DNA of 64,000 nucleotides from an uncultured Fodinibius sp. (GCA_913056235.1 CAJXMW010000005.1:310001-374000); one strand, 5' to 3'. Shown: positions 9,986 to 18,668, counted from the stretch's first letter. Numbers and translations are program-made. Notes: generated by a model from the letters alone, not told the origin.

Positions 9986-10900
9986 ATGGCACATTCGCAC
10001 GATCACGGACATCACCACCATGGCGAAGGGCAGACCGAAGTACGCCTGTGGATTTCCATAGGCTTGAATTTCATGATCACTCTGGCCGAGTTTATCGGCG
10101 GAATCATCTCTGGCAGTTTGTCGCTGCTTTCGGATGCCCTGCACAACCTCAACGATACGGTCTCGCTGGGTATCAGCCTGCTGGCCCGGAAAATATCGAA
10201 GCGCGATGCCAACCGTGAGAAAACCTTTGGTTACCAGCGAGCGGAGATCATCGGCGCCTTCATCAACCTGATCACGCTTGTGATCATTGCCCTGTTTTTA
10301 ATTAAGGAAGGTATCGAGCGATTCTATAATCCCCAGCCCATCGATGGCACCGTGATGTTTATAGTGGCTATCATCGGCCTGCTCGGCAACGTTATCACAG
10401 CGGGCTTGCTGTTTCGAAGTTCTGGAGAAAATATCAACATCCGAAGCGCATATATCCATATTCTTTCTGATGCCCTATCTTCGGTAGGAGTCATCGTGGC
10501 CGGGGTTCTCATCCTGTGGTACAAGATCTATATCATCGATACCATCCTAACGCTCCTCATTGCCGGCTACATCTTGTGGCAAAGCTACTACATGCTTCGC
10601 GAAACTATCAACATACTGATGGAGAGCACCCCGGCAGAGCTGAAAGTACCCAACATCCAAACAGCCATGGCGGACGTCCAAGGCGTGCTGGATATTCACC
10701 ACCTGCACGTATGGCGGCTCGATGAAAACAATATTTTGCTCGAAAGTCATGTTGTGATTGATGAGAACGACCTCAACCAGATGGAATCCATTAAAACCTC
10801 GTTAAAAAATCTGCTGGGATCCCAGTTTAACATCCATCATTCAACACTTGAATTTGAGTTCGAACCGTGTGAGGAACACACCGAAAGCCCCTGTAACTAA
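9986..10900 (+). CDS. CDF-family zinc/cation exporter
   Basis: A 304-residue cation diffusion facilitator with six predicted membrane helices. A His-rich N terminus (HSHDHGHHHHG) is followed by the two transport-site motifs SDALHNLND in helix 2 and HILSDALSS in helix 5. The cytoplasmic C-terminal domain holds the usual HHLHVWRLDENNILLESHV region. CDF proteins exchange Zn2+ or related ions for protons at the inner membrane. His/Asp at both sites favours zinc. Its TAA stop shares one base with the ATG of the Sco1 gene, so it heads a metal-handling operon with two copper proteins. Confidence 0.93.
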   Translation: MAHSHDHGHHHHGEGQTEVRLWISIGLNFMITLAEFIGGIISGSLSLLSDALHNLNDTVSLGISLLARKISKRDANREKTFGYQRAEIIGAFINLITLVIIALFLIKEGIERFYNPQPIDGTVMFIVAIIGLLGNVITAGLLFRSSGENINIRSAYIHILSDALSSVGVIVAGVLILWYKIYIIDTILTLLIAGYILWQSYYMLRETINILMESTPAELKVPNIQTAMADVQGVLDIHHLHVWRLDENNILLESHVVIDENDLNQMESIKTSLKNLLGSQFNIHHSTLEFEFEPCEEHTESPCN

Positions 10901-11499
10901 TGTCTAACAATAGTTTTACTCCTACTCTACAAGCACTTTGTACAGCTCTTCTACTTTCCTTAGCAATACTAGCCTGCAGCAAGCCCGAAACTATCAAAGA
11001 TCTGAGTGATGCGTCGTATAAACTACTCAATACCGACAGCAGCACTGTTGACTTTCCGCAGGATTATAAGGGCAATATTTCGGTAGTCAGCTTTATCTAC
11101 ACGCATTGTCCTGATGTTTGCCCCGTCATTACCGCCAATATGAAGAACATCCAAAGCGGACTGGAAGACACTAGTGATATCCAATTTATTGAAATCAGTT
11201 TCGATCCGCAGCGGGACACGCCCCAAGTGCTGAAGGAGTACAAAAAGTTTTTCCAACTCAACAGCCAGTTTTCACTGCTCACCGGCGAACCGGCCCCCGT
11301 GGATTCCCTTCTCAGCCAGCTCAATATCGTGGCCAAAAAAATACAACCTGATTCGCTGCAGCAAGACAGCAGCAAGTATGATATGATACACTCCAACAAA
11401 ATTTACTTGATGGATAAAGCCGGAAAAATCCGCGCTGAGTATCCTGCCAGTAATGTGCCACCCAAAAACGTTATTGAAGACATTCAAAAATTGCGCTAG
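10900..11499 (+). CDS. SCO1/SenC/PrrC copper-chaperone lipoprotein
   Basis: A 199-residue thioredoxin-fold protein of the SCO family with a lipoprotein signal (SLAILAC). The copper-binding motif is present as YTHCPDVCPV (CxxxC) together with the distal His in YDMIHSNKIYL. SCO proteins deliver copper to, or reduce the Cu(A) site of, cytochrome c oxidase in the periplasm. It overlaps the CDF gene by one base and is followed after two bases by the PCu(A)C gene. Both copper chaperones therefore come from one message, fitting a role in oxidase assembly, though no oxidase gene is in the window. Confidence 0.93.
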   Translation: MSNNSFTPTLQALCTALLLSLAILACSKPETIKDLSDASYKLLNTDSSTVDFPQDYKGNISVVSFIYTHCPDVCPVITANMKNIQSGLEDTSDIQFIEISFDPQRDTPQVLKEYKKFFQLNSQFSLLTGEPAPVDSLLSQLNIVAKKIQPDSLQQDSSKYDMIHSNKIYLMDKAGKIRAEYPASNVPPKNVIEDIQKLR

Positions 11500-11501
11500 C
11501 T

Positions 11502-11972
11502 ATGACATTATTAAAACACTTTTTACTAGTCTTGATCGTCGGTTCTATTGCAATAGGATGCAGTTCGAAATCGAGCTCCCAAAAAGAAAATAAAAATGTT
11601 GTTCTGGGTAAGCTGGAGCTTTCAAACGGGTGGGCGCGTCCTGCTTCACAGGGACAAAATGGTGCCGTATATCTAACCATTGCCAATGGCACTGCTTCGG
11701 ATGATACGCTGCTGAACGTACAAAGTGATGCGGCGGACAGAGCTGAACTGCATGAATCCTATAAAGATGAAAATAGCACGGTAGGTATGCGTCCGGTAGA
11801 CCGACAACCGATTCCGGAAAGTGAGAAATTGTTGTTAAAACCGGGCGGACTGCATATCATGCTAATGAACCTGAAGCGGGACATTGCTGTGGGCGATTCG
11901 GTGTCGGTATCCCTCGAATTTGCTCAAGTGGGCACGAGAACCTTGCAAGTGCCGGTTAAAATTCAGGAGTGA
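11502..11972 (+). CDS. PCu(A)C periplasmic copper chaperone
   Basis: A 156-residue lipoprotein (signal ending IAIGC) with a PCu(A)C (DUF461) domain. The characteristic pieces are NGWARPA near the start, a His/Met set in ELHES, VGMRPV and GGLHIMLMNLKRD, and a final beta strand. This family hands Cu(I) to the Cu(A) centre together with SCO proteins, exactly its upstream neighbour here. Last gene of the CDF-SCO-PCu(A)C operon; a 28-nt perfect palindrome follows. Confidence 0.92.
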   Translation: MTLLKHFLLVLIVGSIAIGCSSKSSSQKENKNVVLGKLELSNGWARPASQGQNGAVYLTIANGTASDDTLLNVQSDAADRAELHESYKDENSTVGMRPVDRQPIPESEKLLLKPGGLHIMLMNLKRDIAVGDSVSVSLEFAQVGTRTLQVPVKIQE

Positions 11973-11985
11973 TAACGCAATTCAA

Positions 11986-12013
11986 GCAGGGATTTATCGC
12001 GATAAATCCCTGC
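11986..12013 (+). terminator. 28-nt perfect palindrome after the copper operon
   Basis: GCAGGGATTTATCG joined directly to its exact complement, 13 bases past the PCu(A)C stop, followed by AAAATGAAAAATAA rather than a T run. A second hairpin (12038-12060, arms GTTCCGTAGC/GCTGCGGAAC) follows. Likely the 3' end of the operon, by termination or processing. Confidence 0.5.
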
Positions 12014-12161
12014 AAAATGAAAAATAAACTACATCTCGTTCCGTAGCTCTGCTGCGGAACATCATTAACCCAGCCATAATTGACTAGTCTTCCCACTGTA
12101 GCACTCTCTAATCAGATTAGAAATTGCCCCTATAAAAACCTAGATTAGCCCACTCTGAAAT

Positions 12162-12214
12162 GGCGATGGAGTTCGCCTTTAACCGCTTCGATCTTCGGAG
12201 CTGATGACTCCTGC
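12162..12214 (+). promoter_or_regulatory. fluoride riboswitch aptamer (crcB motif)
   Basis: The segment matches the crcB RNA motif in sequence and order. First comes a hairpin GGCGA-TGGAGT-TCGCC (12162-12177), then the conserved TTTAACCGC, a second stem GCTTCG/CGGAGC (12185-12201), and the conserved TGATGACTCCTGC end. GGAG in the first loop can pair with CTCC of the last element, the expected pseudoknot. It lies 38 bases before the start codon of a crcB gene, the standard target. Fluoride binding to this RNA class is established; its activity here is inferred. Confidence 0.93.
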
Positions 12215-12248
12215 TTAAAAATTACATAACAATTTTTAAAACAGGAGT
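12207..12248 (+). promoter_or_regulatory. expression platform hiding the crcB ribosome binding site
   Basis: ACTCCTG (12207-12213) is the exact complement of CAGGAGT (12242-12248), which contains the AGGAG ribosome binding site four bases before the crcB ATG. The stem continues with TTAAAAATT (12215-12223) pairing to AATTTTTAA (12231-12239). The same ACTCC is needed for the aptamer pseudoknot, so the two pairings exclude each other. Without fluoride the hairpin would hide the binding site; with fluoride it would be freed. There is no T tract, so control looks translational. Confidence 0.85.
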
Positions 12249-12251
12249 TCT

Positions 12252-12620
12252 ATGTTACAATCCATGCTCATGGTAGGCTTCGGCGGATTTGCTGGAAGTG
12301 TACTGCGGTATCTCATCTCAAAATATGTGGCTTTGCACACGCAGTCTGTTTTCCCGCTGGGGACATTTAGCGTTAATTTAGTCGGATCATTTTTAATTGG
12401 GATGATTATCGCTGCATCGATCGGTGAAGATCTCACCCCATCACTCCGACTATTGTTAGCCACCGGCTTCTGCGGCGGATTTACCACGTTTTCATCGTTC
12501 TCATATGAGTTCTTTTCCCTGCTACAAAACGAACATACCGGCCACGCCTTCCTGTATGCCGCTGCCAGCTTAATCCTGGGACTCTTTTTCGTATGGCTGG
12601 GATTTTTACTGGTTAAGTAA
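12252..12620 (+). CDS. crcB: fluoride channel CrcB/Fluc
   Basis: A 122-residue, four-helix membrane protein of the Fluc family. The family signatures are GFGGFAGSVLRY, GTFSVNLVGSFLIG and GFCGGFTTFSSFSYE, covering the N-box Asn, the central sodium-site Gly-Phe-x-Gly region and the Phe pore residues. Fluc channels work as antiparallel dimers that let toxic fluoride leave the cytoplasm; a single copy is expected to have dual topology. It is controlled by the fluoride riboswitch directly upstream and appears to be a one-gene unit. Confidence 0.96.
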   Translation: MLQSMLMVGFGGFAGSVLRYLISKYVALHTQSVFPLGTFSVNLVGSFLIGMIIAASIGEDLTPSLRLLLATGFCGGFTTFSSFSYEFFSLLQNEHTGHAFLYAAASLILGLFFVWLGFLLVK

Positions 12621-12819
12621 AACTAAATTATTAGCTAATTCACACACCGAATGATAAACCCAATTGCCCGATGAGGAGTTACCTGACCTTCTTTATGCAG
12701 CAATTTAATGCAATAAATCCCTGTAATATTGAACCAACTGCCAGCCCGTCAAACCTCTTTTTCTCTATACTTACTCCGGCTGACTGTAGCCTTTCTTTAG
12801 TTTACCAAAAGATTTGAGA

Positions 12820-12853
12820 TTGCTGTATGAGGCATGAACGCTTCATACAGCAA
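12820..12853. other. inverted repeat between convergent genes
   Basis: TTGCTGTATGA and its exact complement (12843-12853), separated by 12 bases, lie between the ends of crcB and the PafA-like gene. It may end transcription from both sides, but no T run borders it. The rest of the 290-bp gap shows no gene. Confidence 0.35.
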
Positions 12854-12912
12854 AAGAACCGGAAAACTCATTCCCTGGTAACAAATCCACTTATCCGATA
12901 AGGATCGCGTTG

Positions 12913-14568
12913 TTACTCAAATTCCAACACCTCAGCCGGGGATCCGCTCGGAAAACCAATGTTCAATATGTTGGAAACAGTGGGAGCAATCTGTGGAATA
13001 ACGGTCCTTTCACTGCTCGATCCTTGTGGCACTTTCCATCCGTAAAAAAGTAATGGTACATGCGTGTCATAGTTATAGGTGGATCCATGGGAGGTGCCGG
13101 TCGGGTAATCCGAATCAAGCCAGCCAGACTTCAACTGAATGTACACGTCGCCAGAGCGCCCGTACTGAAAACCGCGCTGATACATCGCCTGTTGACCGCC
13201 GGTATAATCTTTGTTAGCAAAATTGTGGGCTGTATTCGTGGAGAGTACACCTTCGAATTTGAGCAAAAAATTCGCTGCTTTATCCTGCATCCCCTTCAGC
13301 GAAATACTCTTCTCCGCCACTAGATCACGATCCAGATAAATCTGCTGATTGGTATAACTCTCAATCCAGTCGGCTTCGCCATATTCCTTCTTCAAATAAT
13401 CACGCAAGGAAGCTACAACCGTATCGCTGTCGAAATATCCGCCGGGTAGTCCGCGATCCTTTAGCTCGGCCGGGACATCTACTGCACCGTGGTCGGAGGT
13501 CAGGAAAACCAAATATTCGCCTTTGCCCACTTTCTCATCAAGATAACTCAACAGGTCCGCCAAATTCCGATCCAAGCGAAGGTAGGTATCTTCAAGCTCC
13601 ATGGAGTGTGGACCAAATTGGTGGCCAACGTAATCGGTGGAAGAAAAGCTTACCGCCAAAAAGTCCGTCGTCTGATCATCACCGAGGGATTCACCGTCAA
13701 TCGCTTTTTTTGCCAACTCTTTGACCAGCGTGTTGCCAAAAGGAGAGGCTTTGACCGGCCAGTACGAATCCTTAGCATAATCGGCAAGCTTATGTGGAAA
13801 TACCGGCTGCTCTTCACCGGGAAAGGTACCTTCGTAAGGAGTGTCGTCGGCATTGCTTTCGGTATAACGGTCTTTATCAAGTAGCGTAGTCCACGTCTTC
13901 TGGCTTAAGTCACGGGCCAATCCTGAGTTGTTGAAATCCTGCAGCCAGCCGGGCAGTTCATCCCCATACCACGAACTGCTGATAAAGTTGCCCGTGGAAT
14001 CTTCGTACCAAAACGAGCCGTCGGAAAGATGACCACCGGGCAATACGGCTCCACGATCCTTAATTGAAACGGCAAGTACCTTGCTTCCTGAACTAGCAAG
14101 TTTGAGCTCATCAGTCACCGTGGTACTCAGCAAGTTTTTAGGCGACATTTTTCCTGCGCTGCCGCTGGTGCCTACAGGAGATACGGTCGAATCCGAAACC
14201 ACATACATGCTGCCATCGATAGAACGGTCGTACCAGGCATTTCCAACGATTCCATTCACCGAGGGCGTAGTACCCGTATAGATGGCCGCGTGCCCAGGGC
14301 CCGTGTACGTGGGGAAATAATTGAAATGGTTATTGGAGAAGTTATACCCCTCTCCGACCAAACGCTTAAATCCGCCATCCTGAAACTTGTCCCAGTACAA
14401 TGGCAGATAATCGTAACGCATCTGATCAATTACGATACCGACAACCAGCTTGGGGCGATCATAATTTTTAAGTTTACCAGGCACTTCGGAATCCGATTGA
14501 CCAAATCCTGCAACGGAAAGCAACAGAAAGAAAACAACTAATAAACAGCGCTTAAGCATATGGGACAT
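12913..14568 (-). CDS. PafA-like alkaline phosphatase-superfamily phosphatase
   Basis: A 551-residue exported protein (signal VVFFLLLSVAGFGQ) of the type I phosphodiesterase/alkaline-phosphatase superfamily. It keeps the bimetal site: IVIDQMRYDYL, STDYVGHQFGP, TSDHGA and a late His in HGSTYNYDTHVPLL. The nucleophile is the Thr of FPTYTGPGHA, as in PafA-type rather than Ser-type enzymes. The NAWYDR Asn and the K-x-R pair in SIKDRGAVLPGG match the PafA phosphomonoesterase signature. It should release phosphate from organic monoesters in the periplasm. A single gene, with a 225-bp divergent promoter region shared with the porin operon. Confidence 0.9.
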   Translation of the reverse strand: MSHMLKRCLLVVFFLLLSVAGFGQSDSEVPGKLKNYDRPKLVVGIVIDQMRYDYLPLYWDKFQDGGFKRLVGEGYNFSNNHFNYFPTYTGPGHAAIYTGTTPSVNGIVGNAWYDRSIDGSMYVVSDSTVSPVGTSGSAGKMSPKNLLSTTVTDELKLASSGSKVLAVSIKDRGAVLPGGHLSDGSFWYEDSTGNFISSSWYGDELPGWLQDFNNSGLARDLSQKTWTTLLDKDRYTESNADDTPYEGTFPGEEQPVFPHKLADYAKDSYWPVKASPFGNTLVKELAKKAIDGESLGDDQTTDFLAVSFSSTDYVGHQFGPHSMELEDTYLRLDRNLADLLSYLDEKVGKGEYLVFLTSDHGAVDVPAELKDRGLPGGYFDSDTVVASLRDYLKKEYGEADWIESYTNQQIYLDRDLVAEKSISLKGMQDKAANFLLKFEGVLSTNTAHNFANKDYTGGQQAMYQRGFQYGRSGDVYIQLKSGWLDSDYPTGTSHGSTYNYDTHVPLLFYGWKVPQGSSSERTVIPQIAPTVSNILNIGFPSGSPAEVLEFE

Positions 14569-14729
14569 AACTCCAAAAATTTTGTTTTGTGTTAGGCCAA
14601 AGGTAAGCTTCTTAATGTTTTTTGGCGAATTACCTTTCCATTAATTCTGCTGCTGAGAACCCTCGATCTTTGATCTATTTGTCAACGCTATTTGGGGAAA
14701 CAGAAATCTTAACCCAAATTATCTTGAAT

Positions 14730-14746
14730 TAGTCTAAATAAGACTA
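14730..14746 (+). promoter_or_regulatory. 17-bp palindromic operator, probably DtxR/IdeR-like
   Basis: TAGTCT-AAATA-AGACTA, a perfect 6-bp inverted repeat, 47 bases before the porin start. It lies between a TTG (14724) and a TATACCTTTT (14745) that resemble a Bacteroidota promoter, so a bound protein would block RNA polymerase. TTAGTCTAA at its left matches the TTAG-N-CTAA core of DtxR-family boxes. Fourteen of 17 bases recur before the TonB-receptor operon (47839-47855). Confidence 0.6.
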
Positions 14747-14793
14747 TACCTTTTCGCTCCTTATTAAGATTTAATTTAAATAATAAACTTGCA

Positions 14794-16038
14794 GTGAAAC
14801 GCACCTACTACCTCCTTATCCTCATTTTTGTACTTGTCATCAGTTCAGCTGCACAAGCACAGGAAGAGGAAGCAGAACACGACAGCCCCATCTCCCTGGA
14901 GCACTTTCGATTGAACGGATACGGAAGTCTCAACTACTTTAATTTTGACTGGCAGACCGATCCCTCTCGCCGCGACGTGGTTGATTTAGAACGCTTCGTG
15001 CTGTATCCAGGCTACGTATACAACGACAAATTCCAGATAAGGGGCGAAATTGAATTTGAGCACGGCGGCACCGGTATCACCAAAGAATTTGATCGTTTTG
15101 AGGAATTCGGTGAATTTGAAACCGAGGTGGAAGCCGGGGGCGAAGTACTGCTGGAACAGCTGCATATTGTCTACTCTCCTTCCTCCAGGCTGAACTTCCG
15201 ATTCGGAAAATTTAAGCTCCCCTTTGGAATCGTTTCTGTTGAGGACGAGCCAACCGAATACTTTACCACGACTCGATCACCCTCAATGTCGGCCTTGATC
15301 CCCACCAACTGGTATGAAATCGGCCTGCAGGTATTCGGTCATCTGGGCAACGATGAGCGATTCTCGTATGCAGTATCGCTGGTCAACGGCCTCGACGCTA
15401 CAGAATTTAGTTCGGCCAATTGGGTGATGCGTGGGCAACAGGGCAAGTTTGAAACGATCAATGCTGAAAATATGGCCCTGGCCCTGCGCCTCGACTATGA
15501 GCTCCGGGAAGAATGGACCGTGGGGCTGTCTGGGTATTTTGGCAATTCCAGTGACAATCGTCCCAAGCCCGATCTTGAGGCCGATGCCTACGTATCCATT
15601 ATCGACGGACACCTGATGATTGAGGAAGGACCGATAACGTTTCGCGCAATGGGACTTTATGGCCATCTACAGAACTCGGATCTCGTATCCCAGGCGAACC
15701 GAAATCTCTCAAACAATCTAAACGTCAAACGTACCCCGGTGGGATCCGATGCTTTAGCCTACTATGGCGAACTAGCTTACGACCTCTCAAAACCTATTGG
15801 TATCCAAGATCGTCTGGACGTATTTGGACGCTACGAATTTTATGACTCGATGTACAAAACGGTTGCGGGCGTCATCAGCAACAATCCCCGGTGGGAGCGC
15901 ACTGCCTACACGGCAGGTGTAAACTATAAACCCATCGAGGAAATCGTGTTCAAAGCGCAATATACTCACCGTGTACTTGGCATTTCGGAAGACAACATTG
16001 AAAACACCTTCTCTGCCGGAGTAGGATTTGAATTTTAA
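14794..16038 (+). CDS. OprP/OprO-like outer-membrane porin
   Basis: A 414-residue beta-barrel protein with a signal peptide (ILIFVLVISSAAQAQ). It resembles the phosphate-selective porin O/P fold: RLNGYGSLNYFNFDW, FQIRGEIEFEHGG, and RFGKFKLPFGIVS, which is the usual 'GKFKLPFG' strand. The last residue is Phe (SAGVGFEF), a normal barrel end. The start is GTG; no ATG is available. Transported solute is unknown; the operon partners (imelysin and a di-heme enzyme) and the palindromic operator suggest a metal-related rather than phosphate-related job. First gene of a three-gene operon. Confidence 0.85.
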   Translation: MKRTYYLLILIFVLVISSAAQAQEEEAEHDSPISLEHFRLNGYGSLNYFNFDWQTDPSRRDVVDLERFVLYPGYVYNDKFQIRGEIEFEHGGTGITKEFDRFEEFGEFETEVEAGGEVLLEQLHIVYSPSSRLNFRFGKFKLPFGIVSVEDEPTEYFTTTRSPSMSALIPTNWYEIGLQVFGHLGNDERFSYAVSLVNGLDATEFSSANWVMRGQQGKFETINAENMALALRLDYELREEWTVGLSGYFGNSSDNRPKPDLEADAYVSIIDGHLMIEEGPITFRAMGLYGHLQNSDLVSQANRNLSNNLNVKRTPVGSDALAYYGELAYDLSKPIGIQDRLDVFGRYEFYDSMYKTVAGVISNNPRWERTAYTAGVNYKPIEEIVFKAQYTHRVLGISEDNIENTFSAGVGFEF

Positions 16039-16073
16039 CACACTAATCTAAACCTGACCACAAAGATATATTC

Positions 16074-17138
16074 ATGAATCGACTCAACAAACTTCTCGTA
16101 TTTCCTGCACTGCTTATGCTTGCTGTAGCAGGATGCTCAGACAACGGCACCGGAGCGGATGAATTAAATTTTGATGCATCTCCGATGCTCGAAAATGAAT
16201 CCAACAACATCATTCTCCAGACCTATGTGAACCTGGATACCGAAGCCGGACTTCTGGTTGATGCTGTAAATGAGCTCCAGCAAAATACCACGCAACAAAA
16301 TCTTGAGGCTGCTCGTCAGCAGTGGCGTAACACCCGCAAACCGTGGGAGAACTCCGAAAGTTTTCTCTTTGGTCCGGTGGCAAGCGAAGGTATCGATCCT
16401 GCTATCGACGACTGGCCGGTGAACAAAACTGATCTCGATAACGTGTTGGCCAGCAATGACGAACTTACCAAGGAATACGTTGATGGCCTTGAAACAGGTC
16501 TGAAAGGCTTCCATACTATTGAGTACCTGCTCTTTGGGGAAAGCAACGACAAAGCCATCGATGATTTTACGAATCGCGAATTTGACTACCTGACTTCGGC
16601 TTCAGCCAGCCTCAAAGGGGAAACAGCCAAGTTGGTTGCGGCCTGGAATCCTGAAGAAGGAAATTATGTGAACGCAATTGTAAGCGCGGGTAGTAGCAGC
16701 CAGATTTATCCAAGTAAAAAATCGGCCGTGGAGGAGTTAATCAACGGTATGGAAGTAATTGCCGACGAAGTGGCCAACGGTAAAATTGCTGATCCGCTTT
16801 CGCAGCAGGATCCCACGCTGGTTGAGTCGCAGTTTAGCTTTAACTCTAAAGTGGACTTCCAGAATAACATCCGCAGCATCATGCACATCTATACCGGCAA
16901 CTATAAGGATAGCTCGGGTCCTGGAATAAGCGATTTTGTGACCGAACTTGATGCCGATCTCGACAGTCGATTCCGCGCTGAAATGGATGCTGCAATTACA
17001 GCTATCGACAATATTCCGGGCAATTTCCGCGATGCCATCACCGAGAATCCTGATGACGTTGAGAATGCGCAAGAAGCCGTTCGGACAATCCTGTCCACCA
17101 TCCAAGAAGATATCAAGCCGCTACTGAATGAGCTGTAA
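16074..17138 (+). CDS. imelysin-family (EfeO/IrpA-like, M75) lipoprotein
   Basis: A 354-residue lipoprotein (LMLAVAGC) with the imelysin/M75 fold, a duplicated helical bundle. The family GxHxxE motif is visible as GFHTIEYLLFG. Imelysin-like proteins are periplasmic or surface proteins repeatedly found under iron control; they are thought to bind or help import iron, and peptidase activity is doubtful. It lies 35 bases after the porin, and its end overlaps the di-heme gene by 11 bases, so the two are translated together. An imelysin next to a DUF1111 protein is a recurring bacterial gene pair. Confidence 0.9.
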   Translation: MNRLNKLLVFPALLMLAVAGCSDNGTGADELNFDASPMLENESNNIILQTYVNLDTEAGLLVDAVNELQQNTTQQNLEAARQQWRNTRKPWENSESFLFGPVASEGIDPAIDDWPVNKTDLDNVLASNDELTKEYVDGLETGLKGFHTIEYLLFGESNDKAIDDFTNREFDYLTSASASLKGETAKLVAAWNPEEGNYVNAIVSAGSSSQIYPSKKSAVEELINGMEVIADEVANGKIADPLSQQDPTLVESQFSFNSKVDFQNNIRSIMHIYTGNYKDSSGPGISDFVTELDADLDSRFRAEMDAAITAIDNIPGNFRDAITENPDDVENAQEAVRTILSTIQEDIKPLLNEL

Positions 17139-18525
17139 GAAGTATAGCTTTCTCTTTCTAGTTACATCGCTGGCCGTGATTTTTCACGGCTGCGATGTTT
17201 TTTCATCCGGCGACGAGGATGTCGGGGCCGCTTTCTCGGAGCAGGAAATTAACAGCGGCGGTGCCACAACGGTATATGATGCGGGCACCAACGCTTTTTC
17301 TCGTCCCGCTCCCAATTTAAGTGATGCCGCCTTGGAAAAGCATAATGCCGGCGATGCCGAATTTGAGGCCTCTTTTGTGACAGCACCGGCAGAGGTAAAC
17401 GGCGGACTTGGTCCCCTGTTCAATAACTCGAATTGTTCATCATGTCACGTTAACGACGGGCGCGGCAAGCCGTTTTTTGATGATGGCAGTATATCCTCAG
17501 TTCTGGTTCGCATCAGTCTCAATGGTGATGAACCCGGAGATCCTATCCCTGTGGATGGATTTGGACTACAAATACAAAACAAGGCGGTATATAGCAAAGT
17601 GCCAGAAGCCGATGTAGAAGCCATTTACGACTACATCACCGAACAACTGGACGACGGCACAGAAGTGGAGCTTCGCGATCCAACCTACCAAGTACTAAAT
17701 CCTTACAAGCCCATTCCATCGAATGCGAATACCTCTGTTCGCACGGCCCCTCCCGTATTTGGATTGGGACTCCTCGAAGCCATCCCCGAGCAACAAATCA
17801 TGGCCAACGCTGACCCCAACGATACGGATGACGACGGTATTTCGGGCAAGGCCAATTATGTGATGAACGATTCTACCAATCAGCGGGAGCTGGGTCGTTT
17901 CGGATGGAAGGCCAATCAGCCTACGGTCATACAACAGGTGGCCAGGGCATATCAGCAGGATATGGGGGTAACTACGCCGTACTATCCCCATGATAATGAC
18001 TATGGTTACCCCGAGGCAGAGGACGGATTAGATGACGATCCGGAACTTTCGCAGCAAATTTTGGAGCAGACGACTTTTTACGTGCAGACGCTGGGCGTAC
18101 CGGCCAAGCGCAATGCCGAAAATCCTATCGTAAAACAGGGCCGTGAACTGTTCCAGCAGGCTGGTTGCCAGTCGTGCCATACGCCGCAGTTTACAACCTC
18201 GACAAATACTGATATCGATGCTCTTGCCGGGCAGACGATCTTTCCGTACACCGATCTCCTGCTGCATGATATGGGCGAAGGATTGGCCGATCACCGCTCT
18301 GACTTTAAAGCCAGTGGCCGTGAATGGCGTACGCCTCCGCTCTGGGGTATTGGGCTGGTGGAAGTGGTCAACGGGCATCAAAGTTTTCTCCATGATGGAC
18401 GAGCGCAAAGCATCCTGGAGGCTATTCTATGGCACGGCGGGGAGGCTCAAAAGTCCAAGGAATTTGTGAAGCAACTCTCCGAAAATGAGCGCAAAGCGTT
18501 GGTCAAATTTGTCAAATCAATTTAG
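17128..18525 (+). CDS. di-heme oxidoreductase (DUF1111) lipoprotein
   Basis: A 465-residue lipoprotein (SLAVIFHGC) of the di-heme oxidoredictase/'thiol oxidoreductase' family, related to di-heme peroxidases such as MauG. Two c-type heme motifs are visible: NCSSCHVNDG at about residue 105 and GCQSCHTPQF near 350. Downstream sequence FPYTDLLLHDMGEGLADHR and FLHDGRAQSILEAILWHGGEA is diagnostic of DUF1111. It acts in the periplasm or on the surface; the substrate is unproven. The tight overlap with the imelysin gene suggests the two products work on the same metal, perhaps by changing its redox state before uptake. Confidence 0.9.
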   Translation: MSCKKYSFLFLVTSLAVIFHGCDVFSSGDEDVGAAFSEQEINSGGATTVYDAGTNAFSRPAPNLSDAALEKHNAGDAEFEASFVTAPAEVNGGLGPLFNNSNCSSCHVNDGRGKPFFDDGSISSVLVRISLNGDEPGDPIPVDGFGLQIQNKAVYSKVPEADVEAIYDYITEQLDDGTEVELRDPTYQVLNPYKPIPSNANTSVRTAPPVFGLGLLEAIPEQQIMANADPNDTDDDGISGKANYVMNDSTNQRELGRFGWKANQPTVIQQVARAYQQDMGVTTPYYPHDNDYGYPEAEDGLDDDPELSQQILEQTTFYVQTLGVPAKRNAENPIVKQGRELFQQAGCQSCHTPQFTTSTNTDIDALAGQTIFPYTDLLLHDMGEGLADHRSDFKASGREWRTPPLWGIGLVEVVNGHQSFLHDGRAQSILEAILWHGGEAQKSKEFVKQLSENERKALVKFVKSI

Positions 18526-18668
18526 TAAATTCGTTATCCTCAAAATAACCCCTTTTACCTATCCCCTTGGCAAGGAGAGAATTCGTTGCGTGCAAACATA
18601 TTCCGCAATAATGAGTCGTAATACCCGTTTTATTACGTGAATGTAGAACCAGTTATTTCCCAACTTTT

